Source of the DNA: UA16 sp965661575 | GTDB lineage: Bacteria > Bacteroidota > Bacteroidia > Flavobacteriales_D > Sanyastnellaceae | Assembly: GCA_965661575.1 (NCBI GenBank) | Contig: CBFIEJ010000005.1 | Location: forward strand, 21,220 to 85,219 | DNA length: 64,000 bases | Direction of reading: 5' to 3' | Shown here: positions 15,555-23,779 of the stretch, piece by piece | Layout: each line of letters opens with the position of its first letter | Numbering within the stretch: the first letter of the stretch is position 1 | Made by a program: the position numbers and the translations under genes | Notes under the pieces: model-generated | Database searches by the model: none | Told to the model about the DNA's origin: nothing | The model's input: the letters and a program-made list of their open reading frames with translations, nothing else

Positions 15555-17582
15555 ATGAGTGAACAAAAAGATCAAGGAAGTGAAAACCGCGACGGAGGAA
15601 AACCATCGCTGAATTTCTACTGGGTTTATGCCGTAATCGTCGTGCTGCTCCTAGGAATGCTCATGTTGAATTCAGGCCAAGATGGTCGTCAGATTCAATG
15701 GGCCGAATTCAAGGAGCGTATCGAGGAGGGTGAAGTCAAACGCGTTGTTTTCGATGGACAGCGTGCGACAATCATGCTCAACGAATCGGTCCGAGAGGCG
15801 GAATCAGAAGGCGAAGACGAAGAGTCGCTGCTGAAATCTGTCTACCGGTCTTCGGACTACTGGTTAAACGTGCCCGCAGGTGACGCGTACCTCGACGACA
15901 TGAAAATGTTGTCCGAAGATTATGACTTTGAATACGTCTACGAGCCGGTAAATGAATGGGGCCAACAGATTGTGACTTACGTCATTTTCTTTGGTCTGAT
16001 GATTGGGGTTTGGATTTTGTTGATGCGACGCCTTGGCGGCGGCGGCGGTGGTGGCGGTCAAATTTTTAACATCGGTAAATCAAAGGCTCAACTTTTTGAA
16101 AAAGGAAAGGGTACCGATGTCAACTTCGAAGATGTGGCTGGCCTTGACGGTGCGAAAGAGGAATTGGAGGAGATTGTAGCATTCCTGAAAGCGCCTGAAA
16201 AGTATACTAACCTCGGCGCCAAAATACCGAAAGGAGCCTTGCTCGTAGGCCCTCCAGGCACCGGTAAGACCTTGCTTGCAAAGGCAGTTGCGGGGGAAGC
16301 GCAAGTTCCTTTTTTCTCTTTGAGTGGGTCCGATTTCGTTGAGATGTTTGTAGGAGTGGGAGCTTCACGTGTCCGTGACCTGTTCAAGCAAGCCAAAGAA
16401 AAGTCCCCGGCGATTATTTTCATCGACGAGATCGATGCCATCGGCCGAGCACGCGGGAAAAACGCGAGCATGGGGTCCAACGATGAGCGAGAAAACACCC
16501 TCAACCAGTTGTTGACGGAAATGGATGGATTCGGCACCAACAGTGGAGTCATTATTCTGGCTGCGACCAACCGGGCGGACATTTTAGATAAAGCCTTGAT
16601 GCGTGCGGGTCGTTTTGATCGACAGATATACGTAGACATGCCGGACTTGACCGAAAGGAAGGCCATCTTCGAGGTGCACCTAGGTCCCATCAAAGTGGAT
16701 GATTCCATTGATGTTGACTTTTTGTCTCGGCAAACGCCAGGCTTTAGCGGTGCGGATATCGCAAACGTTTGCAACGAAGCAGCTTTGTATGCTGCACGAA
16801 AAGGGCGCGACAAGGTGATTCATCAAGATTTCTTGGATGCTGTGGATCGCATCATCGGAGGTCTGGAAAAGCGCACGAAAATCATTTCAGAGCACGAGAA
16901 GAAAACGATAGCCTTCCATGAGGCTGGTCACGCTGTGGTGAGTTGGTTGGTGGAATTCGCCTCGCCATTGGTGAAGGTGAGCATTGTTCCACGCGGCCAG
17001 TCCTTGGGAGCAGCATGGTACTTGCCGGAGGAACGTCAAATCACCACGACCGAACAAATGCTCGACGAAATGTGCGCAGCATTGGGCGGCCGAGCGGCGG
17101 AGGAACTTGTATTTGGTAAAATTTCGACTGGCGCCCTGAGCGATTTGGAGAAAGTGACGAAGCAGGCCTACGCCATGGTGAGTATTTATGGCTTGAACGA
17201 CAAGATTGGAAACCGAAGCTATTACGATAGCCGTGGAGACCAAACGTTTACAAAGCCATACAGCGAAGAGACTTCACGCATCATTGATGAAGAAGTTGGT
17301 AAGTTGATTGAAGGTTCCTACCAACGGGCCAAGGATATCTTGCAAGAGAACTTCGAAAAATTAAGTGGTCTGGCGGACTCCTTGCTTCAGAACGAGGTCA
17401 TATTTAGAGAGGACGTTCAGCGCATTTTAGGAGAACGTCCTTTTCAAAAGACTCCAAAGACGGATGCCTTAACTGGAAACAACGGTGCGGATGCAGCGCA
17501 GAAGACTGCAGCTTCGAAGCCCGAATCGCAGGAAGGAGCGAGCCCAGATGCAGAAGTGATCGCGGAGGATCCAGAGGCATGA
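15555..17582 (+). CDS. ftsH: ATP-dependent zinc metalloprotease FtsH
   Basis: 675 residues. A membrane-anchored AAA+ protease that degrades misassembled or regulatory membrane proteins. In order: an N-terminal helix (about residues 22-38), a periplasmic domain, a second helix (about 138-155), a polyglycine linker, AAA domain with Walker A GPPGTGKT and Walker B IIFIDEIDA, the SRH region, and the zinc site HEAGH. The ~50-residue C-terminal tail is low complexity and rich in Ala, Asp and Gly. The glycine run is typical of Bacteroidetes FtsH. It overlaps the next gene by 4 bp. Confidence 0.98.
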   Translation: MSEQKDQGSENRDGGKPSLNFYWVYAVIVVLLLGMLMLNSGQDGRQIQWAEFKERIEEGEVKRVVFDGQRATIMLNESVREAESEGEDEESLLKSVYRSSDYWLNVPAGDAYLDDMKMLSEDYDFEYVYEPVNEWGQQIVTYVIFFGLMIGVWILLMRRLGGGGGGGGQIFNIGKSKAQLFEKGKGTDVNFEDVAGLDGAKEELEEIVAFLKAPEKYTNLGAKIPKGALLVGPPGTGKTLLAKAVAGEAQVPFFSLSGSDFVEMFVGVGASRVRDLFKQAKEKSPAIIFIDEIDAIGRARGKNASMGSNDERENTLNQLLTEMDGFGTNSGVIILAATNRADILDKALMRAGRFDRQIYVDMPDLTERKAIFEVHLGPIKVDDSIDVDFLSRQTPGFSGADIANVCNEAALYAARKGRDKVIHQDFLDAVDRIIGGLEKRTKIISEHEKKTIAFHEAGHAVVSWLVEFASPLVKVSIVPRGQSLGAAWYLPEERQITTTEQMLDEMCAALGGRAAEELVFGKISTGALSDLEKVTKQAYAMVSIYGLNDKIGNRSYYDSRGDQTFTKPYSEETSRIIDEEVGKLIEGSYQRAKDILQENFEKLSGLADSLLQNEVIFREDVQRILGERPFQKTPKTDALTGNNGADAAQKTAASKPESQEGASPDAEVIAEDPEA

Positions 17583-17794
17583 AGGGATGGACTGTAGTTT
17601 ACAGTGACGGCTTTCCACCAGCGGTTGAACTGCGAAGGACGGTGCTGGATCAGCACCGCATACCGGCTGTGGTATTGAACAAGAAGGATAGCAGCTACCT
17701 TTTTGGGTTTGTTGAACTCTTGGTCCAAGATGAAGATGTGATTCGGGCAAAGGAACTGCTCGACAATGAAGGTGCATTGCCCTTTGATACCTGA
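17579..17794 (+). CDS. small DUF2007-like protein
   Basis: 71 residues. The ferredoxin-like pattern (VVYSDGFPPAVELRRTVLDQHRIPAVVLN, then VLVQ-like LLVQDEDVIRAKELL) matches DUF2007, a family of putative signal-transducing proteins of unknown ligand. Its start overlaps the ftsH stop (ATGA) and cdsA follows after 5 bp, so it belongs to the ftsH-cdsA-psd operon. Its length is close to a bare DUF2007 domain. Confidence 0.8.
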   Translation: MKGWTVVYSDGFPPAVELRRTVLDQHRIPAVVLNKKDSSYLFGFVELLVQDEDVIRAKELLDNEGALPFDT

Positions 17795-17799
17795 AAGGC

Positions 17800-18450
17800 A
17801 TGAGTGAAACCAAAACCAGAAGCATCACAGGCGTGATTTTTGGCCTCATTGTGATTGGCTCGGTGGTCTTCAGTCCATTGACAAGTGCAGTACTCTGGAC
17901 GGCTGTAGGCGTGCAAGGTTGGCGCGAGATGCACGCGGGTACTCAATCAAAGAGTAGGCTTCCCCGTCTGGTCTTTGCTGCGGCGGCTCTTGGCTGGGTT
18001 TCCTTGATGGTGATGTTGACTTGGGATGCAGATGGTGCCCACGCCCCGTCGCAACTTTTGAGTTTGTTGATCCTGATTTGGTCCAACGACTCAGGGGCAT
18101 ACTTCATTGGTAAGCCGCTGGGTAAACACAAGTTGATGCCGGCTGTTTCACCTGGAAAGTCATGGGAGGGTTTTGTAGGAGGTGCATTTTTTGCAGCGCT
18201 TGCCGCAGGGCTTTTGTTTGGTTGGCAGGCGATCTGGATGGGACCGATGATGGCGGTTTTGGCCACGGCGGGAGATTTATTGGAAAGCGCTTGGAAGCGG
18301 TCCAACGGCATCAAAGACTCAGGTAAATTGATGCCGGGTCATGGCGGTGTCTTGGACCGATTTGATGGCTTCATCATTGCCGCTCCGGTATACGCCCTGG
18401 TTCTATATTTGCATCCTTTTCAAAACAACCTGAATTTTCTATTCGAATGA
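17800..18450 (+). CDS. cdsA: phosphatidate cytidylyltransferase (short form)
   Basis: 216 residues. Makes CDP-diacylglycerol from phosphatidic acid and CTP at the inner membrane, feeding the decarboxylase gene downstream. The family signature is intact: SAWKRSNGIKDSGKLMPGHG followed by GVLDRFD. It is about 50 residues shorter than usual; two N-terminal helices appear to be missing, while the catalytic C-terminal half is complete. It overlaps psd by 4 bp. Confidence 0.92.
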   Translation: MSETKTRSITGVIFGLIVIGSVVFSPLTSAVLWTAVGVQGWREMHAGTQSKSRLPRLVFAAAALGWVSLMVMLTWDADGAHAPSQLLSLLILIWSNDSGAYFIGKPLGKHKLMPAVSPGKSWEGFVGGAFFAALAAGLLFGWQAIWMGPMMAVLATAGDLLESAWKRSNGIKDSGKLMPGHGGVLDRFDGFIIAAPVYALVLYLHPFQNNLNFLFE

Positions 18451-19106
18451 CATTTCACAGAGAAGGAACCGCGACCCTGTTGATTACAATTTTGTTCACT
18501 GCTCTGGTCGCTTCTGCTTCCTACACATGGTTGCCGATATGGGCCTTCTATCTGCTTGGTTTCGGTTGCCTGATTTTACTCGGGTTGGTCATCAATTTTT
18601 TTCGAATGCCCTCGCGATCCATTGGTTCTCGAGAGTTGGAGGATGTTTTGTGCCCAAGTGACGGTAAGGTCGTGGTGATCGAAAAGGTTCAGGAGACGGA
18701 ATGGTTCAAGGATGAAAGGATTCAGGTGAGCATCTTCATGAGCCCATTAAACGTCCACGCCCAATGGTCACCCATGGCCGGTCGAGTGTTGGCTGCACGT
18801 TATCATCCTGGTAAGTATTTGGTTGCCTGGCACCCGAAGAGCAGCACTGAAAATGAAAGAACGACACACGTCATTGAAGGCCAGCACGGAACTGTTTTAT
18901 TTCGACAAATTGCCGGCGCTGTAGCGCGTCGTATTTGCTGGTATTTAAAAGAAGGTGATGATCTCACTCATGGCGACGAGGTGGGCTTCATTAAATTTGG
19001 CTCGCGCATCGATGTCTTTCTCCCGTTAGATAGTGAAATCTGCGTCAGCATGGATCAAGATGTTGTCGGAAGGGAAACCGTTCTTGCACGTTTCAAGACG
19101 ACTTGA
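18447..19106 (+). CDS. psd: phosphatidylserine decarboxylase proenzyme
   Basis: 219 residues, the short archaeal/Bacteroidetes-type enzyme. Two N-terminal membrane helices (about residues 8-25 and 30-50) anchor it. The processing site is the Gly-Ser in KFGSRIDVF, where self-cleavage would create the pyruvoyl group; MSPLNVHAQWSP is the conserved core. It turns phosphatidylserine into phosphatidylethanolamine. Translationally coupled to cdsA. Confidence 0.94.
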   Translation: MTFHREGTATLLITILFTALVASASYTWLPIWAFYLLGFGCLILLGLVINFFRMPSRSIGSRELEDVLCPSDGKVVVIEKVQETEWFKDERIQVSIFMSPLNVHAQWSPMAGRVLAARYHPGKYLVAWHPKSSTENERTTHVIEGQHGTVLFRQIAGAVARRICWYLKEGDDLTHGDEVGFIKFGSRIDVFLPLDSEICVSMDQDVVGRETVLARFKTT

Positions 19107-19177
19107 GAAAACGCTGTCTGAAAAAAATTGCTTTTTTTCGCTTCGTGTCGGTAATTGTTGATTCTAAATCAACCCAC

Positions 19178-21094
19178 ATGAAGCATTTTACTTTGGCCGC
19201 TTTTATAGGCCTATTTGTTTTTTCAGGACTGGCACAAAGCCCTGCCACCTCTGGTGAGCGGCTTTTGCAGGATGTTCCTCAACTAGCGCCAGAGATGCGC
19301 AAGGCGATGCCTATGCCGACAAAGGCGATTGCGGATTTTTCCGATCGTCCACAACAACCACTGGAGGGCGAGTCCACATTGGATGTGGAGCACGTCATGT
19401 CACGTGAACTCATTGTGGAGCGGCAGGTCATTGGTTACACGCAATATGATCTGCAGTCCAATGCAGCCATTGATGACCGCATGGCCGGCGGTGGTGAAGC
19501 GCTTTCTGCAGCGTGGACCATGAGTTTGGAATTGACGCCATTTGAAGACCGCGGAACCGGTTACAACTTTTATGACGGCACGGCATGGGATGAGATCGCC
19601 TACGAGCGCATCGAGTCTACTCGCATTGGCTGGCCTTCGATCGTTCATACAGCAAGTGGGCGTGAAGTAGTCGTGAGCCACCCGGGCATCGACACTCCGC
19701 TGCATATGGCCTGGAGAGATGCTGGAACAGGTGCTGCCTGGACCGAAGCGAGCATCCCAAGTGATATTGCTGTCGGTAAACTGTGGCCTCGTATGGCTGC
19801 TGGAGGTGAGGATGGGAATTCCTTACACGTGATCTGCGTAACTACACCAGAAGGCAACGGCGGTGCATTTTACGGTGGTCAGGACGGAGCGTTGCTCTAC
19901 TACCGATCACAAGATGGAGGAGACACATGGGACATCATCGATTATGTGTTTCCTGAGGCGGATAGCACCCAGTTCTTTGGGTTTAGCGGCGATACTTATG
20001 CCATTCATGCGCGAGGTAATACCGTCGCACTCGCCTCATTCAACGATTTCAGCGACTCGTTCGTGATGATTTCTCAAGATAATGGTGATACGTGGGAGAA
20101 GCAGTTGCTTGTTGATTTCCCTGTAGACTTGTACGAAGTGGATATGGGGTTGCCCGAAATCGGTGAAGACTACAATGATGATGGTCTGTTCCAAGAGTTC
20201 TTCAACGCTGACGGAGCTGGAGATGTGCACATTGACCAGTATGGACAGGTCCATGTGTCATTTGGCTCGATGTATTACATGGATGCGGATACCATTGATG
20301 GCACGACGAGCTATTTTCCAGGCACCAATGGCTTGGCTTACTGGAATGAATCCATGGGCCCAGATAGTGCCCAAATCATCGCTTATTCCTTCGATTACGA
20401 TGAGAGCGGTATGTTGGATTTCGAAGATGAGATTGCGGCGTACTACGTCGGCTGTGCAGCATTCCCATCGATCGCGACAGATGCGTCAGGTGCAATGTAT
20501 GTCACCTACTCTGCCATCATGGAGAATTTTTCTACGGGTGCTCAAAATTACCGTCACCAATTTGTTGTCTACAGTTCAGATGGTGGTGTAACGTGGAACA
20601 CGGAGGATGCTTGTGATCTGACTCCTGATGTCGACTTTGACGGTTACGAAGCAGTCTTTGGATCAATCGCTCCTGATGTGGTCAATGGCCAATTGGAGAT
20701 CATTTACCAGCGTGACTTCGAGCCTGGGCTGCACGTGCGTGGTGACGAAGATCCCATTGACATCAATGACATCGTACACCTGCGTGTACCCACGGACGAT
20801 CTGGGAGATTGCGCAGATGTTGAATTTGAAGATTGGGTAGGCATTGCTGAAGCCATTGATCCCAATGACATCAGTATGTATCCAAATCCAGCTGACGGTC
20901 AGGTAGAATTGGTGATCAACCGACCTGGTGCGCACCAGGTAGACGTGTGGAGTGCTACTGGTCAGCGTGTGCTTTCCATGCAGACAAGTGCCATGGTAGA
21001 ACAGATGGAAACCAGCCACTGGGCATCAGGAATTTACTTGGTGAACATCGCTCAAGGTGATCATCATACAGTGGTGAGATTAGCTGTTCAGTGA
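19178..21094 (+). CDS. T9SS-exported protein with sialidase-like beta repeats
   Basis: 638 residues from the ATG at 19178, where a signal peptide ending in GLAQ begins; the 25 upstream in-frame residues are leader sequence. The body carries repeated Asp-rich beta segments such as YYRSQDGGDTWD, VMISQDNGDTWEK and VYSSDGGVTWN, the Asp-box (BNR) pattern of sialidase-type beta propellers. The last ~80 residues (from ISMYPNPADGQVEL) form a type A Por sorting domain, so the protein should cross the outer membrane through the type IX system and be surface-attached or released. Ligand unknown; Asp boxes suggest glycan or calcium binding but do not prove it. Confidence 0.88.
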   Translation: MKHFTLAAFIGLFVFSGLAQSPATSGERLLQDVPQLAPEMRKAMPMPTKAIADFSDRPQQPLEGESTLDVEHVMSRELIVERQVIGYTQYDLQSNAAIDDRMAGGGEALSAAWTMSLELTPFEDRGTGYNFYDGTAWDEIAYERIESTRIGWPSIVHTASGREVVVSHPGIDTPLHMAWRDAGTGAAWTEASIPSDIAVGKLWPRMAAGGEDGNSLHVICVTTPEGNGGAFYGGQDGALLYYRSQDGGDTWDIIDYVFPEADSTQFFGFSGDTYAIHARGNTVALASFNDFSDSFVMISQDNGDTWEKQLLVDFPVDLYEVDMGLPEIGEDYNDDGLFQEFFNADGAGDVHIDQYGQVHVSFGSMYYMDADTIDGTTSYFPGTNGLAYWNESMGPDSAQIIAYSFDYDESGMLDFEDEIAAYYVGCAAFPSIATDASGAMYVTYSAIMENFSTGAQNYRHQFVVYSSDGGVTWNTEDACDLTPDVDFDGYEAVFGSIAPDVVNGQLEIIYQRDFEPGLHVRGDEDPIDINDIVHLRVPTDDLGDCADVEFEDWVGIAEAIDPNDISMYPNPADGQVELVINRPGAHQVDVWSATGQRVLSMQTSAMVEQMETSHWASGIYLVNIAQGDHHTVVRLAVQ

Positions 21095-21114
21095 TTCCGG
21101 TAAAATGTATTTTG

Positions 21115-21145
21115 AAGCCCCTCGCTCAGGTGAGGGGCTTTTTTT
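21115..21145 (+). terminator. rho-independent terminator after the T9SS protein gene
   Basis: AAGCCCCTC (21115-21123) pairs with GAGGGGCTT (21132-21140) around an 8-base loop, followed by a T-run to 21145. It lies 20 bp after the stop codon. Confidence 0.88.
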
Positions 21146-21180
21146 GTGCCCGAATTTCGAAGTCGTCAAGGCGAGCGGAT

Positions 21181-21188
21181 TAATTTTG
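21181..21188 (+). promoter_or_regulatory. -7 promoter box of cinA
   Basis: TAATTTTG matches TAnnTTTG exactly and lies 4 nt before the cinA ATG at 21193. The preceding terminator implies that cinA needs its own promoter. Confidence 0.6.
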
Positions 21189-21192
21189 CGGC

Positions 21193-22437
21193 ATGCTAGC
21201 GGAAATCATCACCATTGGAGACGAATTGTTGTTGGGCCAGACCATTGATACCAATTCTGCCTGGATGGGGGCGCAACTTGCTGCGCATGGAATTCGTGTG
21301 CATCGAATCACCTCCATCTCCGATGAATCAGAAGCGATTCGTGCAGCGCTGGATGAGTCCTTGTCACGAGTGGATTTTGTGCTGATCACGGGTGGTTTAG
21401 GACCGACCCGGGATGACATCACAAAAGAAACGTTAGCAGATTATTTTGATACGCAACTAGTGATGGACCAGGCGATTCTTGAACGCATTACACAATGGTT
21501 TGCTGGCCGAGGATTTGAGATGCTTGATGTGAATCGACACCAAGCGATGTTGCCGGAGGCATGCAAGGTTCTCGTAAATCCAAGGGGAACAGCCATGGGC
21601 ATGTGGTTTGAACGTGATGCGGGAAAAAAGGTGGTGGTCAGTATGCCTGGGGTTCCTTACGAGATGAAAGGATTGATGCGAGAGGAAGTGTTGCCACGCG
21701 TTGATTTGCACTGGGCGTTGCCCACACGCTACCGCCGAACATTGCTCACCCAAGGCGTGGGCGAAAGTTATCTCAGTGAATTGGTTTGGGATTGGGAGGA
21801 GCGATTGGAGTCGCGAGGGGTGTCAATTGCTTATCTGCCTGCGCCGGGCCAGGTGCGGGTCAGGCTCAGTGCGGTTGACGCTGATGCTTCTAAAGCCAAA
21901 GAACGGGTGGAGGCTGAGGTCGCTGATTTTTTAACCTTGGCGGGGAGTCATGTGGTATCGGACCAAGACGAGTCGCTGGGAGCTGCAGTTGTGCGGGTTT
22001 TGACCCGTCGGAAAATGACCTTGGCAACAGCAGAATCTTGCACGGGAGGTGCAATTGCATCAAGCATCACCTCAGTACCAGGAAGCAGTGCGATGTTCAT
22101 GGGGTCTGTTGTGGCTTATGACAACCGAGTCAAACAGGAGATGTTGGGGGTTTCCTCAGTTTCACTGGCAGAACATGGAGCTGTGAGCGAAGAAGTGGTA
22201 GTGCAGATGGCGCAAGGGGCTAGAAAACGCTTAAGAACGGATTATGCTGTTGCTACCTCTGGTGTAGCAGGACCCTCCGGAGGAACGGAAGAGAAGCCGG
22301 TTGGTACAGTGTGGATTGCGCTGGCTGGGCCAAGTGGGGTGGAGGCCAAGTGTCTGAGCTTGGGCAATAGCCGCGATCGCAACATTGAAAGAAGCATGCG
22401 GGAAGCATTGGCTTGGATCATTCGCAGCGTAAAATAA
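21193..22437 (+). CDS. cinA: CinA family protein (NMN deamidase / ADP-ribose pyrophosphatase)
   Basis: 414 residues with both domains: an N-terminal MoaB-like domain (TIGDELLLGQTIDTNSAW, LITGGLGPTRDDITKE) and a C-terminal CinA domain (LATAESCTGGAIAS, SGVAGPSGGTEEKPVGTVWIA). By family it hydrolyses ADP-ribose and deamidates NMN to recycle pyridine nucleotides; the older name refers to competence in Gram-positive bacteria. Full length and intact. Confidence 0.95.
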   Translation: MLAEIITIGDELLLGQTIDTNSAWMGAQLAAHGIRVHRITSISDESEAIRAALDESLSRVDFVLITGGLGPTRDDITKETLADYFDTQLVMDQAILERITQWFAGRGFEMLDVNRHQAMLPEACKVLVNPRGTAMGMWFERDAGKKVVVSMPGVPYEMKGLMREEVLPRVDLHWALPTRYRRTLLTQGVGESYLSELVWDWEERLESRGVSIAYLPAPGQVRVRLSAVDADASKAKERVEAEVADFLTLAGSHVVSDQDESLGAAVVRVLTRRKMTLATAESCTGGAIASSITSVPGSSAMFMGSVVAYDNRVKQEMLGVSSVSLAEHGAVSEEVVVQMAQGARKRLRTDYAVATSGVAGPSGGTEEKPVGTVWIALAGPSGVEAKCLSLGNSRDRNIERSMREALAWIIRSVK

Positions 22438-22512
22438 TTGCAATGAAGTTCCGGCAAACGGTTGGATGGCTGGATTTTCTGTCGTTTCTTTGCCGTCCGA
22501 AAAAGTAACGCT

Positions 22513-22755
22513 ATGAGCCGCATATGTCAACTCACTGGTAAGAAAGTAATGGTAGGAAACAACGTTTCCCACTCGAAGCGCCGCACCAAGCGCACGTTCT
22601 ACCCCAACTTGCAGAAGAAGCGATTCTTCAACGCCGAAGATGGCACTTACGTTACGTTGCGCGTTTCGACGTCTGCGATGCGCACGATCAACAAAATTGG
22701 ATTGAAGGCTGCGATAGCCCAATCAAAGGCGAAAGGGCTCTTCGTAGAGGCCTGA
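22513..22755 (+). CDS. rpmB: 50S ribosomal protein L28
   Basis: 80 residues starting MSRICQLTGKK, diagnostic for bL28, with the basic HSKRRTKRTFYPN segment. The start at 22513 is fixed by this homology. In many Bacteroidetes rpmB is followed by rpmG (L33) and a small DUF4295 gene; here a strong terminator follows 35 bp after the stop, so it stands alone. Confidence 0.96.
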   Translation: MSRICQLTGKKVMVGNNVSHSKRRTKRTFYPNLQKKRFFNAEDGTYVTLRVSTSAMRTINKIGLKAAIAQSKAKGLFVEA

Positions 22756-22790
22756 GCTTTCCAGCGCGGCTCTTAGGGGCCGGAGGAAAT

Positions 22791-22820
22791 AAAAAAACCG
22801 CCCTTGTAGGCGGTTTTTTT
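22791..22820 (+). terminator. rho-independent terminator after rpmB
   Basis: A perfect 12-bp stem (AAAAAAACCGCC with GGCGGTTTTTTT) around a 6-base loop, ending in a T-run. It could act on both strands. Confidence 0.92.
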
Positions 22821-22880
22821 ATGCAATAAACTACTGAAATCCGAAGACACGGATTCAATCGCAATCGGTGAGGAAGTCAA

Positions 22881-23711
22881 TCAGTTGCCCCCGAGTATTA
22901 GAGGCAGCCCATCTTCCGCGTTTCCGATCACCACCACTTTCGAGTTCGGACTATTCGCCAGAGCCGAAGTAGCTTCGATGCCTTTCCATTTCAGGAGTTC
23001 TTTGCTGATACCACGTGAAACGATCTCCTGATAATCCCGGATACCTTCGGCCTCAATGCGCATCCGCGCCGCCTCTTTGCTGGCTTTTTCCAATCGAAAT
23101 TCGTATTCTAGAGATTCCTGCTCTTGTTGTAGTTTGCGTTCAATGGCCTCCTCAAGTTTGCGTGGAAGTTGAATGTTTCGGATCAACACATCATTGAGCT
23201 GAAGGTAGTTCTCCGATAATTTTTCTCGCATGCGCGTGTCAATTTCGGTTTGAATTTCGTCACGTCGGGTTGTGTTGAATTCTTCCGGCAAGTACTTGGC
23301 AATGACTTCACGAGCGACGGAGCGCATCGCCGGTACAACTACCTTTTGCTCAAAATTCTTTCCACGTTCAATTTCCAAACGACCAAGAGAAGCGAGATCA
23401 GGTTGGTAGAAGACGGTTACGTCCATCTCAATTTTCAAAAGATTTGAGCTGAGGACTTCGAGGTGTTCGAGGCGTTCCCGCTGGCGCACTTCATACGTGT
23501 GCACTTTGTTCCAAGGAGCTTTGAAGTGGAATCCAGACTTCATAGGTGTTTCGTCGGGGTCGATGCCATCACTGAAGGTGTGAAACAAGAGGCCTGCATG
23601 GCCCGATGGAATCGTGACCGTAAGGGATCCACCTAGAAGTAAGATGGGGGCAAAGATCAGTGTGATGATGAGTATGCGGCGCATGCTCTGAGGATTGGGT
23701 TGTTGTGACAT
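22881..23711 (-). CDS. prohibitin / SPFH-domain membrane protein
   Basis: 276 residues. One N-terminal membrane helix (about residues 11-30), then an SPFH domain (TIPSGHAGLLFHTFSDGID, FNTTRRDEIQTEI, VLIRNIQLP) and a long helical, probably coiled-coil segment (about 190-240). Prohibitin-like proteins form large rings on the membrane and often modulate FtsH; ftsH is in this window but not adjacent. The start at 23711 has a TAATTTCG box 4 nt upstream. Confidence 0.9.
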   Translation of the reverse strand: MSQQPNPQSMRRILIITLIFAPILLLGGSLTVTIPSGHAGLLFHTFSDGIDPDETPMKSGFHFKAPWNKVHTYEVRQRERLEHLEVLSSNLLKIEMDVTVFYQPDLASLGRLEIERGKNFEQKVVVPAMRSVAREVIAKYLPEEFNTTRRDEIQTEIDTRMREKLSENYLQLNDVLIRNIQLPRKLEEAIERKLQQEQESLEYEFRLEKASKEAARMRIEAEGIRDYQEIVSRGISKELLKWKGIEATSALANSPNSKVVVIGNAEDGLPLILGGN

Positions 23712-23715
23712 GGTT

Positions 23716-23723
23716 CGAAATTA
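23716..23723 (-). promoter_or_regulatory. -7 promoter box of the prohibitin-like gene
   Basis: Minus-strand TAATTTCG (one change from consensus) lies 4 nt before the ATG at 23711. Confidence 0.45.
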
Positions 23724-23779
23724 CGGATAAGCCCTTTGCCTCCCTCTGCTTTGGCAAAATTTATCGCTCTTTCAGAGAA

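Noticed and set aside
16036..16060. GGC/GGT-rich microsatellite-like run
   Set aside because: It encodes the polyglycine linker after the second membrane helix of FtsH, common in this phylum.
16088..16813. 241-codon minus-strand frame opposite ftsH
   Set aside because: It covers the AAA domain of FtsH antisense; the openness follows from codon use of that gene.
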